From assembly GCA_050945515.1 (NCBI GenBank), contig JBMNTB010000017.1, positions 1-37,138 of the forward strand: 37,138 bases of DNA. The letters run 5' to 3'. The translations under genes were made by a program, and so were the position numbers. The DNA is from UBA1046 sp050945515 (GTDB lineage: Bacteria; Bacillota; Clostridia; Saccharofermentanales; DTU023). A model generated the notes under the pieces. The model saw nothing but the letters and a program-made list of their open reading frames with translations, had not been told where the DNA came from and did no database searches. This document shows positions 17,288 through 25,471 of this stretch, piece after piece (the stretch's first letter is position 1; each line of letters begins with the position of its first letter).

Positions 17288-17902
17288 ATGGTGGAACTAA
17301 GCAAGCAGCAACGCTTGACCAGAATAATCGTTCTGGTTCTGTTGGTCATAATAACTGGTCTGTCCTTGTCTCTAATCGTCGGCCATTATTTTTCCCTAAA
17401 GCCGGTTAAAGAATTTGTGCGTTCGGATCTATTTTTTGAGTCCGGAACATCCTACACTGCAGCTCTCAACCAGGCCCACAGCGAACAGCAGACATTATTG
17501 AACAGATACCTCCTGATCGGTTTTGGCACATCAGCTTCACTGACCTTGATCCTGATTTTATGCTGGAACCGCCTCTATCGTAAGAAAAAAATCATGGGTA
17601 ATATCTATCGTTGGTTAACTATTCTACTGTCAATAGTACTGGCTGTAGGTATCATTTACCTGGCTCACTATCTTATCCACCGTTATCTCTATGGCGAAAT
17701 GCATTGGTACTCATATCTGGCGAATCGATTCCGCATCAACAATATCATTGTTTTTCTGGCTCTATTTATCATCCCAATTTGCTTGGCTCTGGGAGCTATC
17801 GCCGGTTATTTCTTAGTTGAACGCTTTCTCTATCCGCCCAGGAATATCAGGCTCTTGACCTCAAAATATAATTCTTCCCCCAAGTTACAGTCAAAAAAAT
17901 AA
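17288..17902 (+). CDS. Hypothetical four-helix membrane protein
   Basis: I do not recognise this 204-residue protein. It has four clear hydrophobic segments, near residues 12-33, 73-93, 106-129 and 150-176. A short extracytoplasmic loop (SDLFFESGTSYTAALNQAHS) lies between helices 1 and 2, and positively charged loops (NRLYRKKKIMGNIYR) predict the cytoplasmic side. The C-terminal tail is basic. The ATG at 17288 has GAGAGG about ten bases upstream, overlapping the end of a 12-base palindrome. It is a lone plus-strand gene, divergent from the DUF1624-like gene and convergent with ppdK. No catalytic motif is visible. Confidence 0.6.
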   Translation: MVELSKQQRLTRIIVLVLLVIITGLSLSLIVGHYFSLKPVKEFVRSDLFFESGTSYTAALNQAHSEQQTLLNRYLLIGFGTSASLTLILILCWNRLYRKKKIMGNIYRWLTILLSIVLAVGIIYLAHYLIHRYLYGEMHWYSYLANRFRINNIIVFLALFIIPICLALGAIAGYFLVERFLYPPRNIRLLTSKYNSSPKLQSKK

Positions 17903-17962
17903 ATTAGCAGCCCATAGAAAAACCGAAATAGAACGAGAAGCCTTGACCTGTCCGGTACGGCA

Positions 17963-18003
17963 GAAAAACAAAGGCTTCCCGTTCATCAGATCGGAAAGCC
18001 TTT
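17963..18003 (-). terminator. Intrinsic terminator after ppdK
   Basis: On the minus strand AAAGGCTTTCC (18003-17993) can pair over 11 positions (one G-U) with GGGAAGCCTTT (17980-17970) around a 12-base loop. GTTTTTC follows. It lies 24 bases after the ppdK stop and closes the long minus-strand operon. Confidence 0.85.
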
Positions 18004-18026
18004 GGCGCTAAAGATAAAAAGATCAA

Positions 18027-20684
18027 TCAGCAATAATCGTATTTAACCAAAATCTCTTTTTCAGCATTTGGATAGTGCATTGCCGCCTGAGCCGCTGCCA
18101 GACGAGCTATCGGCACACGATAAGGCGAACATGATACATAGTCAAAGCCCAGCAAATGGCAGAACTCAACTGAAACAGGGTCACCGCCATGTTCGCCGCA
18201 GATACCCAAATGGATCTGCGGATTGGCCTTGCGCCCAAGCTTAGTGGCAATTTCCATCAACATTCCGACTCCCTCGCGGTCGAGATGGGCCGTCGGATCT
18301 GATTCAAAGATGCTATTTTTGTAGTAAGCATCCAAAATCTTACCGGCATCATCGCGGGAGAGACCAAATCCCATCTGTGTCAGATCATTGGTGCCGAAAC
18401 TGAAGAAATCCGCTTTCTGAGCAATTTTATCGGCAGTCAGACAGGCTCTCGGGATTTCAATCATAGTACCTACTAAATAGTTAATTTTCTGTCCGGCCTC
18501 CGTCAGCACACGCTCAGCCGTATCAATCACTGTTTCCTTTACGAATTCAAATTCTTTGACCTCGGCTACCAGGGGGATCATAATCTCCGGCTTAACTGTG
18601 ATACCCTCCTTCATCACATTGATAGCAGCGCCAATAATTGCTTCAGTCTGCATTTCAGCAATTTCAGGATAAGAAATCGCCAGTCTGCAACCCCTATGCC
18701 CCAGCATAGGATTAATCTCGTGCAGTTCATTAATAATAGCTTCAAGAGTCTCTACTTTGAATCCGAGTTCAGCAGCCAGTTCTCTAATTTCACCCTTAGC
18801 AGTGGGCAAAAATTCATGCAGTGGCGGATCCAATAACCGAATGGTCACCGGCAGTCCATCCATACTTCTGAAGATACCTTCAAAATCGGCCCTCTGGATC
18901 GGCAAGATTACAGCCAGAGCAGCACGGCGGGCCTCTTCCGTACGTGCTACAATCATCTGTCTAAAAGCAAAAATCCGATCCGCACCGAAGAACATATGCT
19001 CCGTGCGGCAAAGGCCAATGCCCTCCGCGCCTAATTCTCTGGCTCTGTCCGCATCGGCCGGGGTATCTGCATTAGTTCTGATACCCATCTGTCTGATCTC
19101 GTCAGACCAGTCCATAATAGTAGCAAAATTTTTCGAAATCTCTGCCGGTTGGGTTGCCAGCTCTCCTTCATAAACTTTTCCGCTGGTGCCATCCAGTGAA
19201 ATCCAATCGCCGCTGGTGAATACTTTATCGCCGATGGTCATAGTTCTGGCATCTTCATCGATCAAAGCCTCTGAACAACCGGTTACACAGCATTTGCCCA
19301 TACCACGGGCAACTACGGCAGCGTGCGACGTCATGCCGCCGCGCGAAGTTAAAATTCCCTCAGAGACATTCATACCCTGGATGTCCTCCGGGGAGGTCTC
19401 AGTACGGACCAAGATTACTTTCCTCCCTACCTGATGTGCCTCATAAGCTTCATCTGCGGTAAAGACAACTTCACCGGCAGCAGCTCCCGGTGAGGCCGGC
19501 AGGCCGCCGGCTAAAGCTTGCGTCTGCTCAAGGACTTCCGGACGGAAAGTCGGATGCAGCAAAGTATCCAGAGAATTGGGATCGATCTTATCCAAAGCCT
19601 TCTCCTTGGAGATAATGCCCTCGGCAACCATATCAACAGCCACCTGCAGCGCTGCCGTAGCTGTACGCTTGCCACCTCTGGTCTGGAGAATGAAGAGCTT
19701 GCCCTCTTCAATCGTAAACTCCAAATCCTGCATATCGCCGTAATGCCGTTCCAGTTCATCCGCCAGACGTTCGAATTCATAATAGATATCCGGCATTTGC
19801 TCCTTGAGCTGGGAAATCAATTGCGGTGTTCTGACACCGGCAACTACATCTTCGCCCTGAGCATTCATCAGATACTCCCCATAAAGAACATTCTCACCGG
19901 TAGCAGGATTTCTGGAGAAAGCCACACCAGTGCCGGAAGTATCACCCATATTGCCGTAGACCATTTCTTGCACGTTGACAGCAGTACCCCAGCTGCTGGG
20001 AAGATTGTGCATACGACGATAATAGATGGCACGGTCGTTATTCCAGGAACGGAATACTGCGGCGATAGACAGCAAAAGCTGCTCTTTAGGATTTTCCGGG
20101 AAGGGCTCGCCTTTGATTTTCTCATAAATCCGCAGGTAAGCATCCGCCAGCTCTGCCATGGCATCAGCACCGAGATCGGTGTCGTTATCTACACCCAATC
20201 TCTCTTTGAGCTCGTCCATCTTGGCTTCGAAATTGCTTTTTTCAATTTCCATGACAACATCGCTGAACATCATGATAAAGCGCCGATAACTGTCATAGGC
20301 AAAACGAGGATTCTTGGTTTTCTCAGCCAGAACTTTAACTACTTCCCGATTCAAGCCGAGGTTGAGAATTGTATCCATCATACCCGGCATAGAGGCTCTG
20401 GCGCCGGAGCGAACCGAAACCAGAAGCGGATTCTCAAGGTCACCGAATTTCTTGCCGGTGATCTCTTCCATTTTGGTCATGGCGGCAAAGATCTGCTCGA
20501 TCATTTCCGTCGTGAGCTCAGCGCCGGCAGCATAGTACTCATTGCAGGCTTCCGTCGTAATAGTAAAGCCCTGCGGTACCGGCAGTCCTAGGCGACTCAT
20601 TTCAGCCAGATTGGCACCCTTGCCCCCTAGGAGATTGCGCATACTGGCGTCGCCCTCCTTAAACATATAGACGTACTTTTTCAT
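18027..20684 (-). CDS. ppdK: Pyruvate, phosphate dikinase
   Basis: This 885-residue enzyme interconverts pyruvate, ATP and phosphate with phosphoenolpyruvate, AMP and pyrophosphate. In anaerobes it commonly supports glycolysis or PEP formation. The N-terminal ATP-grasp domain starts with GDASMRNLLGGKGANLAEM. The swivelling phosphohistidine domain has GGMTSHAAVVARGMGKCCVT, with the catalytic histidine near residue 455. The C-terminal PEP/pyruvate barrel has LLDPPLHEFLP, GTNDLTQMGFGLSRDD and the GICGEHGGDP segment with the catalytic cysteine. Length is normal for the family. The start at ATG 20684 has GGGAGG six bases upstream. The gene lies 33 bases after glyS and is followed by an intrinsic terminator, so it is probably the last gene of the operon. 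No regulatory-protein (PDRP) gene is next to it. Confidence 0.96.
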   Translation of the reverse strand: MKKYVYMFKEGDASMRNLLGGKGANLAEMSRLGLPVPQGFTITTEACNEYYAAGAELTTEMIEQIFAAMTKMEEITGKKFGDLENPLLVSVRSGARASMPGMMDTILNLGLNREVVKVLAEKTKNPRFAYDSYRRFIMMFSDVVMEIEKSNFEAKMDELKERLGVDNDTDLGADAMAELADAYLRIYEKIKGEPFPENPKEQLLLSIAAVFRSWNNDRAIYYRRMHNLPSSWGTAVNVQEMVYGNMGDTSGTGVAFSRNPATGENVLYGEYLMNAQGEDVVAGVRTPQLISQLKEQMPDIYYEFERLADELERHYGDMQDLEFTIEEGKLFILQTRGGKRTATAALQVAVDMVAEGIISKEKALDKIDPNSLDTLLHPTFRPEVLEQTQALAGGLPASPGAAAGEVVFTADEAYEAHQVGRKVILVRTETSPEDIQGMNVSEGILTSRGGMTSHAAVVARGMGKCCVTGCSEALIDEDARTMTIGDKVFTSGDWISLDGTSGKVYEGELATQPAEISKNFATIMDWSDEIRQMGIRTNADTPADADRARELGAEGIGLCRTEHMFFGADRIFAFRQMIVARTEEARRAALAVILPIQRADFEGIFRSMDGLPVTIRLLDPPLHEFLPTAKGEIRELAAELGFKVETLEAIINELHEINPMLGHRGCRLAISYPEIAEMQTEAIIGAAINVMKEGITVKPEIMIPLVAEVKEFEFVKETVIDTAERVLTEAGQKINYLVGTMIEIPRACLTADKIAQKADFFSFGTNDLTQMGFGLSRDDAGKILDAYYKNSIFESDPTAHLDREGVGMLMEIATKLGRKANPQIHLGICGEHGGDPVSVEFCHLLGFDYVSCSPYRVPIARLAAAQAAMHYPNAEKEILVKYDYC

Positions 20685-20717
20685 GCAAACCTCCCAAAAT
20701 ATATTTATGCTCCCTGA

Positions 20718-22112
20718 TCAAGGGAGATCAAATTTACCATCAAACCATGAGACAAGCTCGTTCATCGGGAGACGGATTTGCTCCATGCTGTCCCGCTCAC
20801 GGATAGTCACTTGTCCATCTTCTAAAGATTCAAAGTCAAAAGTCACACAATATGGAGTGCCGATTTCGTCCTGGCGGCGATAGCGTCTACCAATCGACTG
20901 GCGCTCATCAAACTCGCAAGGATAGTGCTGCAAAATGTGTTCATACAGCTGGAAAGCCTCTGTTTTCAATTTAGCCGATAGCGGCAAAACCGCAATTTTG
21001 ACCGGAGCTAGAGAAGGGTGGAAACGCAGGACAGTGCGTTGGTCCCCGTCCGGCAGCTCCTCTTCATCATAGGCATCACATAGTACAGCCAGAGTCAGGC
21101 GATCAACACCCAATGAGGGTTCTACCACATAGGGAATATATTTTTCGTTAGTGGCAGGATCAAAGTAGCGCAGATCCTGACGGCTATGCTCCATATGTTG
21201 ACTTAGATCATAATCCGTACGGTCGGCAATACCCCAGAGCTCACCCCAACCAAAGGGATAGAGATACTCAATATCTGTAGTAGCCAATGAATAAAAAGAT
21301 AGTTCCTCTTTGGTATGGTCGCGCAGGCGGAGATATTCCGGCTTCAGATTGAGGTCCAGCAGCCACTGCCAAGAGAAATCGCGCCAATAATCAAACCATT
21401 CCAGATCAGTACCCGGTTCACAGAAGAATTCCAATTCCATCTGCTCAAATTCACGCGTGCGGAAAATAAAATTGCCCGGTGTAATCTCATTGCGGAAGCT
21501 CTTGCCGATCTGGGCAATGCCAAAAGGAATTTTTCGCCGCGAAGTGCGCTGAACATTGACAAAATTAGTAAAAATACCTTGGGCTGTCTCCGGTCTGAGA
21601 TAGATTTCAGTACCCTTGCCTTCGGTCACACCCTGAGTTGTCTTAAACATCAAATTGAATTTGCGCACATCGGTAAAGTCATGTTTTCCACAGTTCGGAC
21701 AGGGTACTTCATGCTCAGCGATGAAAGCCATCAACCTTTCTTCCGGCCAGCCCTCGACATTGACATCACTTGCTTGATCCTGAGCCCAATCTTCAATCAT
21801 CTTGTCCACCCTGTATCTGGATTTACAGGCTTTACAGTCAATCAGCGGATCGCTAAAGCCCGCGACATGGCCGGAGGCAACCCATACCTCACGATTCATC
21901 AGAATAGCACTGTCAATGCCAACATTATGCGGACAAGCAGTAACAAAACGTTTCCACCAGGCATCTTTGATGGCATTTTTCAAAGCAGCCCCGTAGGGAC
22001 CATAATCCCAAGCATTGGCCAAGCCGCCATATATATCCGAACCCGGATAAACAAAACCGCGATTGAACGCCAAAGCAACTATTTTTTCCATAGTTTTATC
22101 TTCATTGCGCAT
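20718..22112 (-). CDS. glyS: Glycyl-tRNA synthetase, single-chain class II type
   Basis: This 464-residue protein charges tRNA-Gly. It is the homodimeric type, not the bacterial alpha2beta2 type, as in many Gram-positives. FNRGFVYPGSDIYGGLANAW is the characteristic N-terminus. Class II motif 2 is in IGKSFRNEITPGNFIFRTREFEQMELEFF, and motif 3 in VVEPSLGVDRLTLAVL. The anticodon-binding domain covers about residues 360-464. A Cys-x2-Cys pair (EVPCPNCGKHDF) and CKACKS may be structural metal sites. The ATG at 22112 overlaps the rpoZ stop by one base (TAATG), with GAGGAAGAG upstream, so translation is probably coupled to rpoZ. Confidence 0.95.
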   Translation of the reverse strand: MRNEDKTMEKIVALAFNRGFVYPGSDIYGGLANAWDYGPYGAALKNAIKDAWWKRFVTACPHNVGIDSAILMNREVWVASGHVAGFSDPLIDCKACKSRYRVDKMIEDWAQDQASDVNVEGWPEERLMAFIAEHEVPCPNCGKHDFTDVRKFNLMFKTTQGVTEGKGTEIYLRPETAQGIFTNFVNVQRTSRRKIPFGIAQIGKSFRNEITPGNFIFRTREFEQMELEFFCEPGTDLEWFDYWRDFSWQWLLDLNLKPEYLRLRDHTKEELSFYSLATTDIEYLYPFGWGELWGIADRTDYDLSQHMEHSRQDLRYFDPATNEKYIPYVVEPSLGVDRLTLAVLCDAYDEEELPDGDQRTVLRFHPSLAPVKIAVLPLSAKLKTEAFQLYEHILQHYPCEFDERQSIGRRYRRQDEIGTPYCVTFDFESLEDGQVTIRERDSMEQIRLPMNELVSWFDGKFDLP

Positions 22113-22705
22113 TATTCTATCTCTTCCTCTTTCTCTTTTATTTCTTTTTCAGCCGTTGCAATTAATATCGATGACTCTTCCAACTTTGATTCCGCAACAC
22201 TATCCATGGCAGCAGCTTCGGATTCCGCATCCAACTGTGCCGTTTTGCGTTCAGCCTCAAGTCTTTCGGCTTCATCCTGTGCTTCAACTGCCATAATTAA
22301 CCTCCGAGCTAAAGCGGCAGCATCATCGGAAGTGAAACTCTCTCCGCCCAATTCAGCCAGTTCGCTCTCTTTCATACCCAAACGCTGGTCACGGTCAATG
22401 ATCCGCCTGGTCTCTTCAGCCAGCTCAGCAGCTCTCTTTTCCCGGTCTTCCAATTCCTCTGCCAGGCGTTTGGCTTCAATGTCCGGTCGCAGGGGCACAT
22501 GCGGCTCATATAGGCCTTTCCGGTATTGGATCTTATCCATTACCAGCTCCTCACAGGCTAAAGTGACCGGATTAGGTGTTTTGGAATCTACCAGCGGATT
22601 AGCTCCATCCACAATCTGTCTGGCCCTTTTTGCAGCCAACATCGCCAAGACATAACGATTCTCAGCTTTTGGCAGTAATTTCTCCAAAGGAGGATAATTC
22701 AACAT
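22112..22705 (-). CDS. rpoZ: RNA polymerase omega subunit with long acidic C-terminal extension
   Basis: Residues 1-65 match the omega subunit, which helps assemble and stabilise RNA polymerase: NRYVLAMLAAKRARQIVDG is the conserved core helix, followed by NPVTLACEELVMDKI. Omega is normally 60-100 residues, but this protein has 197. The extra 130 residues are dominated by Glu, Ala, Lys and Arg with heptad-like spacing (EAKRLAEELEDREKRAAELA, ending EKEIKEKEEEIE), predicting a long charged helix or coiled coil. The gene sits in the common gmk-rpoZ order, 122 bases after gmk. Its ribosome binding site is weak (GTAGG). The stop overlaps the glyS start by one base. The identity of the core is firm; the role of the tail is unknown. 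Confidence 0.85.
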   Translation of the reverse strand: MLNYPPLEKLLPKAENRYVLAMLAAKRARQIVDGANPLVDSKTPNPVTLACEELVMDKIQYRKGLYEPHVPLRPDIEAKRLAEELEDREKRAAELAEETRRIIDRDQRLGMKESELAELGGESFTSDDAAALARRLIMAVEAQDEAERLEAERKTAQLDAESEAAAMDSVAESKLEESSILIATAEKEIKEKEEEIE

Positions 22706-22827
22706 CCACTGTACCTACTTTCTATACAATTGATAAAATTTGTCAGTAATTAGCTGCAGATTGACACAGAATAAAGACTATGGCAAGCTTTTGTCCTTAT
22801 TGTACGGACACTGTCTACAGGAATTCC

Positions 22828-23502
22828 TTAATAAGTTTCAAATTCCGCCTGAATACGTGCAATATCAGCTGCCATATAATCAGATTCTGCTCTCCTTGCA
22901 ACATAAATCGAGTTGATGATCTCGACGGTACGCTCTAAATCATCGTTAATAATAATATAATCAAAGTCTGCCGCCTGCTTGATTTCTGCCGCAGCAGCTT
23001 TAATCCGTCTGGCAATCACGGCTTCATCCTCTGTACCACGACAGCGCAATCTTGTCAGCAGGACTTCAATCGAAGGCGGCAGCAAAAATGCTATCAGTGC
23101 CTGGGGGAATTTTTCTTTTACAGCCAGTGAACCGGCTACAGTTATATCAAGAAGCACATCATTGCCCTGCTCAATTTGTTCCAGCAAAGGATGCAGTGGT
23201 GTTCCGTAGTAATGGTCAAGATATTTATCATATTCAATAATAGCGTCCTGCCGGATTAGTTCTTCAAACTCAGTTTTAGCAACGAAAATATAGTCCACAC
23301 CTTGCTGTTCCTGACCGCGCGGCGATCTTGTCGTCATTGATACGAGATGTTTGGTATTCGGTCGTAGAGACTGCAGTTCCCTGATCACAGTATCTTTGCC
23401 CACACCCGATGGGCCGGAGAGGCATAGGATCAGACCGCTTTGCTTAGAGTTAATATCAGGCATGACTGCCATCTGTTCTGTCGGATCCTGTTGATGTTTC
23501 AT
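22828..23502 (-). CDS. gmk: Guanylate kinase
   Basis: This enzyme phosphorylates GMP to GDP with ATP. The P-loop LSGPSGVGKDTV lies near residue 28. SMTTRSPRGQEQQGVDYIFV is the GMP-binding region (family consensus TTR.PR.GE.G..Y.F), and VLLDITVAGSLAVKEKFP corresponds to the DID.QGA strand, though here the usual QG is VAG. The C-terminal DFDYIIINDDLERTVE is typical. I choose ATG 23502 (224 residues): its ATGA overlaps the remA stop, with GAGAGG six bases upstream. GTG 23508 is an alternative. The N-terminal 20 residues are a non-conserved extension. Confidence 0.93.
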   Translation of the reverse strand: MKHQQDPTEQMAVMPDINSKQSGLILCLSGPSGVGKDTVIRELQSLRPNTKHLVSMTTRSPRGQEQQGVDYIFVAKTEFEELIRQDAIIEYDKYLDHYYGTPLHPLLEQIEQGNDVLLDITVAGSLAVKEKFPQALIAFLLPPSIEVLLTRLRCRGTEDEAVIARRIKAAAAEIKQAADFDYIIINDDLERTVEIINSIYVARRAESDYMAADIARIQAEFETY

Positions 23503-23753
23503 TGGCACCTCTCACTCTGCTCAGCAAATCTTTGCTGCAGGACTTCAGTCTCCAGAGCAGATAGGATAATATGATCGCTGTCCATGACCAAAATGCTTCT
23601 GGTTTTACGGCCTGAGGTGGCATCAATTAAGGCACTGCGCTCCCTGGCATCGGCGATCAAACGCCTGGCAGGAGCCGAGTCGGGAGTAGCCAGGGCGATC
23701 AGTCGGGCTGTTGAAATATAATTGCCGAAGCCGATATCAAGCAGCTCTTGCAT
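23499..23753 (-). CDS. remA: RemA/DUF370 family regulatory protein
   Basis: This 84-residue protein closely follows Bacillus RemA. IGFGNYISTARLIALATPDSAPARRLI is the conserved first half, and LIDATSGRKTRSILVMDSDHIILSAL the second. In Bacillus, RemA is a DNA-binding activator of biofilm matrix and osmoprotection genes. In other clostridia the role is less clear, so the regulon here is unknown. The gene lies 7 bases after yicC, whose stop codon is inside the ribosome binding site region (GTGAGG). Its own stop overlaps the gmk start (ATGA). The order yicC-remA-gmk-rpoZ is widespread in Bacillota. Confidence 0.92.
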   Translation of the reverse strand: MQELLDIGFGNYISTARLIALATPDSAPARRLIADARERSALIDATSGRKTRSILVMDSDHIILSALETEVLQQRFAEQSERCQ

Positions 23754-23760
23754 ACATACC

Positions 23761-24648
23761 TCACTCCAGGTTCTGCACCTGTTCTCTGATTTTTTCTAAA
23801 GTTGTCTTCATTTGTACAACCAGACCGGTGATCTCCAGATCGGCAGATTTTGATCCGATGGTATTGATCTCACGATTGATCTCTTGACAGAGGAAGTCCA
23901 ACTTTTTGCCGATCTGTCCCTCCTCGTCCAGCATCAAATCAAACTGTCTGAGATGGCTGTCCAGGCGTACCAATTCTTCATCGATTGCAGCTTTATCAGC
24001 AAAAATGGCGATTTCGGCTGCAATTCTTTGGCCATTATAATATTCTTCCGCATCCTGACCGAGTAGGGTTTCCACTCTTTTGAGCAAACGTTCTTTTTGT
24101 TCCTGCGGCACAGTTTCAGCGCACAATGATACAGCGGATAGCTGTTCTGTCAATTGCTCAATCTTGTAACGAAGGTCTCTACACAGCATTTCACCTTCAT
24201 TTCTTCTCATGCTCATAAACTGGTCCAGGGCAGCGTCAGTGGCTTCTTCAATCTGAGGCCAAATCTCTGCGGGATCAGCGTCTTGGGTACTGACAGTGAA
24301 AAGACCGCTGATCTGTGCCAGATTACCGGTCGGATCCGGCAACAGACGCTTGGTCAATTCTTCGAGCTCGGCATAGGCTGCCAGATAGGAGAGAGCCAGA
24401 TCGCGATCCAGCTTGATCTGCGTCCCGGAGTTAGCATCGCTGTCATATTCTACTCTGACATCGACTTTACCACGGTTGACACATTTATTGATTAGTTCTC
24501 GCAAAGGCGGTTCCAGCGAAGATAACGATTTCGGTAGACGAAACGATATGTCGCGGTATCGACTATTAACAGATTTGATCTCAACCATAATCCGCCGTTC
24601 AGGGCGGATAGCCTCACCCTGTCCATATCCTGTCATGCTATAGCCCAT
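23761..24648 (-). CDS. YicC/YloC-family endoribonuclease
   Basis: This 295-residue protein begins with the family signature SMTGYGQGEA and has VEIKSVNSRYRDISFRLP and NRGKVDVRVEYD in the N-terminal domain. It ends with the conserved LDFLCQEINREINTIGSKSADLEI and VVQMKTTLEKIREQVQNLE. YicC-like proteins are reported as metal-dependent endoribonucleases taking part in RNA turnover. Length is normal. The start at ATG 24648 has AAGGAG about eight bases upstream. A candidate promoter lies in the 100-base gap before it, so this is probably the first gene of the yicC-remA-gmk-rpoZ-glyS-ppdK transcript. Confidence 0.9.
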   Translation of the reverse strand: MGYSMTGYGQGEAIRPERRIMVEIKSVNSRYRDISFRLPKSLSSLEPPLRELINKCVNRGKVDVRVEYDSDANSGTQIKLDRDLALSYLAAYAELEELTKRLLPDPTGNLAQISGLFTVSTQDADPAEIWPQIEEATDAALDQFMSMRRNEGEMLCRDLRYKIEQLTEQLSAVSLCAETVPQEQKERLLKRVETLLGQDAEEYYNGQRIAAEIAIFADKAAIDEELVRLDSHLRQFDLMLDEEGQIGKKLDFLCQEINREINTIGSKSADLEITGLVVQMKTTLEKIREQVQNLE

Positions 24649-24702
24649 ATCTTTTACTCCTTAGTGCTTTCCCCGATCAAAGATTACTATCTTGTTTTTA
24701 TC

Positions 24703-24732
24703 ACTATACATTAAGCAGCTTCACCTTGTCAC
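24703..24732 (-). promoter_or_regulatory. Candidate promoter for the yicC-ppdK operon
   Basis: On the minus strand GTGACA (24732-24727) and TATAGT (24708-24703) each match consensus at five of six positions, with an 18-base spacer. The start codon of the yicC-like gene is about 55 bases downstream. Confidence 0.45.
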
Positions 24733-24748
24733 CGCCGGCAATTGGCTG

Positions 24749-25471
24749 TCAGGCGTCAAATAGCAGTTTTGGAGCAAAGCCAATCTGGTCGCTGGCAACA
24801 AGGGTATATCGGATACCTCTGATCTCAGTTCTGTCCAGGCGCAATCCGGTCCAAGGATGGTGAATATGACCAAAGACACAGTCGGTCACACCGGATTTCT
24901 CCAGCAATTGTGTAAAGGCAGTCTGCTCACGAGTTTCAGCCAGAGGCGGATAGTGCATCATAACTAGCAAGCGACTGTTTGCCTCTTTAATTTTGTGAGC
25001 AGCTGCCAGCGACATTTCAAGTCGCAGCAGCTCTCGTCGCAGGATCTTGTCATCTTGGTCGGGTGAATAGTCCGCGTCCATAGGCAGAAGCCAGCCACGG
25101 GTGCCGCAGATTACGGTATCGCCCGGCAGCAGACGGGCATCATTTTGTAAAAAGTCCAGACTGGTAAGTCCTTCATCACGACAAAGTCGCGTGATTTTAC
25201 TGATTGATTGCCACCAGTAATCATGATTGCCTTTCAAGAGCAGTTTTTGGCCCGGGAGCTGATCGATAAATCTAAGATCAGGCATCGCCTCTGTCAGTGT
25301 TACAGCCCAAGAAATATCGCCAGGAACCAGTACCAGATCAGCAGGTTCAACCGTTTGCCGCCAATTATCCCGGATTATTTCTTCATGATTCGCCCAGCGT
25401 TGGCCGAAGACTGCCATCGGTTTATCGACGGCGAAAGATAGATGCAAGTCTGCTAGGGCAAAGATCTTCAT
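24749..25471 (-). CDS. Cytosolic calcineurin-like metallophosphoesterase
   Basis: This 240-residue protein has the full metallophosphoesterase motif set: LADLHLS (D-x-H), VPGDISW (GD), LKGNHDYWW (GNHD), MHYPPLAE (H) and FGHIHHP (GHxH). It has no signal peptide or membrane helix. The GDISWA and GNHDYWW wording is typical of a clostridial subgroup often annotated as a Ser/Thr phosphatase-like or uncharacterised phosphoesterase. The substrate cannot be deduced. The ATG overlaps the stop of the rimI-uvrC gene by four bases (ATGA), with AAGGTGAT upstream, so it is likely translationally coupled to the repair gene. Confidence 0.85.
   Translation of the reverse strand: MKIFALADLHLSFAVDKPMAVFGQRWANHEEIIRDNWRQTVEPADLVLVPGDISWAVTLTEAMPDLRFIDQLPGQKLLLKGNHDYWWQSISKITRLCRDEGLTSLDFLQNDARLLPGDTVICGTRGWLLPMDADYSPDQDDKILRRELLRLEMSLAAAHKIKEANSRLLVMMHYPPLAETREQTAFTQLLEKSGVTDCVFGHIHHPWTGLRLDRTEIRGIRYTLVASDQIGFAPKLLFDA

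Noticed and set aside
19518..20591. A 357-codon open frame on the plus strand
   Set aside because: It is antisense to ppdK, whose motifs are complete, and the predicted product has no family features.
21315..22655. A 446-codon open frame on the plus strand
   Set aside because: It is antisense to glyS and rpoZ, both well supported. The translation has no recognisable domain and is Ser/Ile-rich as expected from reversed codons.
22706..22827. Promoter between gmk and rpoZ
   Set aside because: CTGACA and TATAGA on the minus strand are only 14 bases apart, and the alternative -35 is a poor match.
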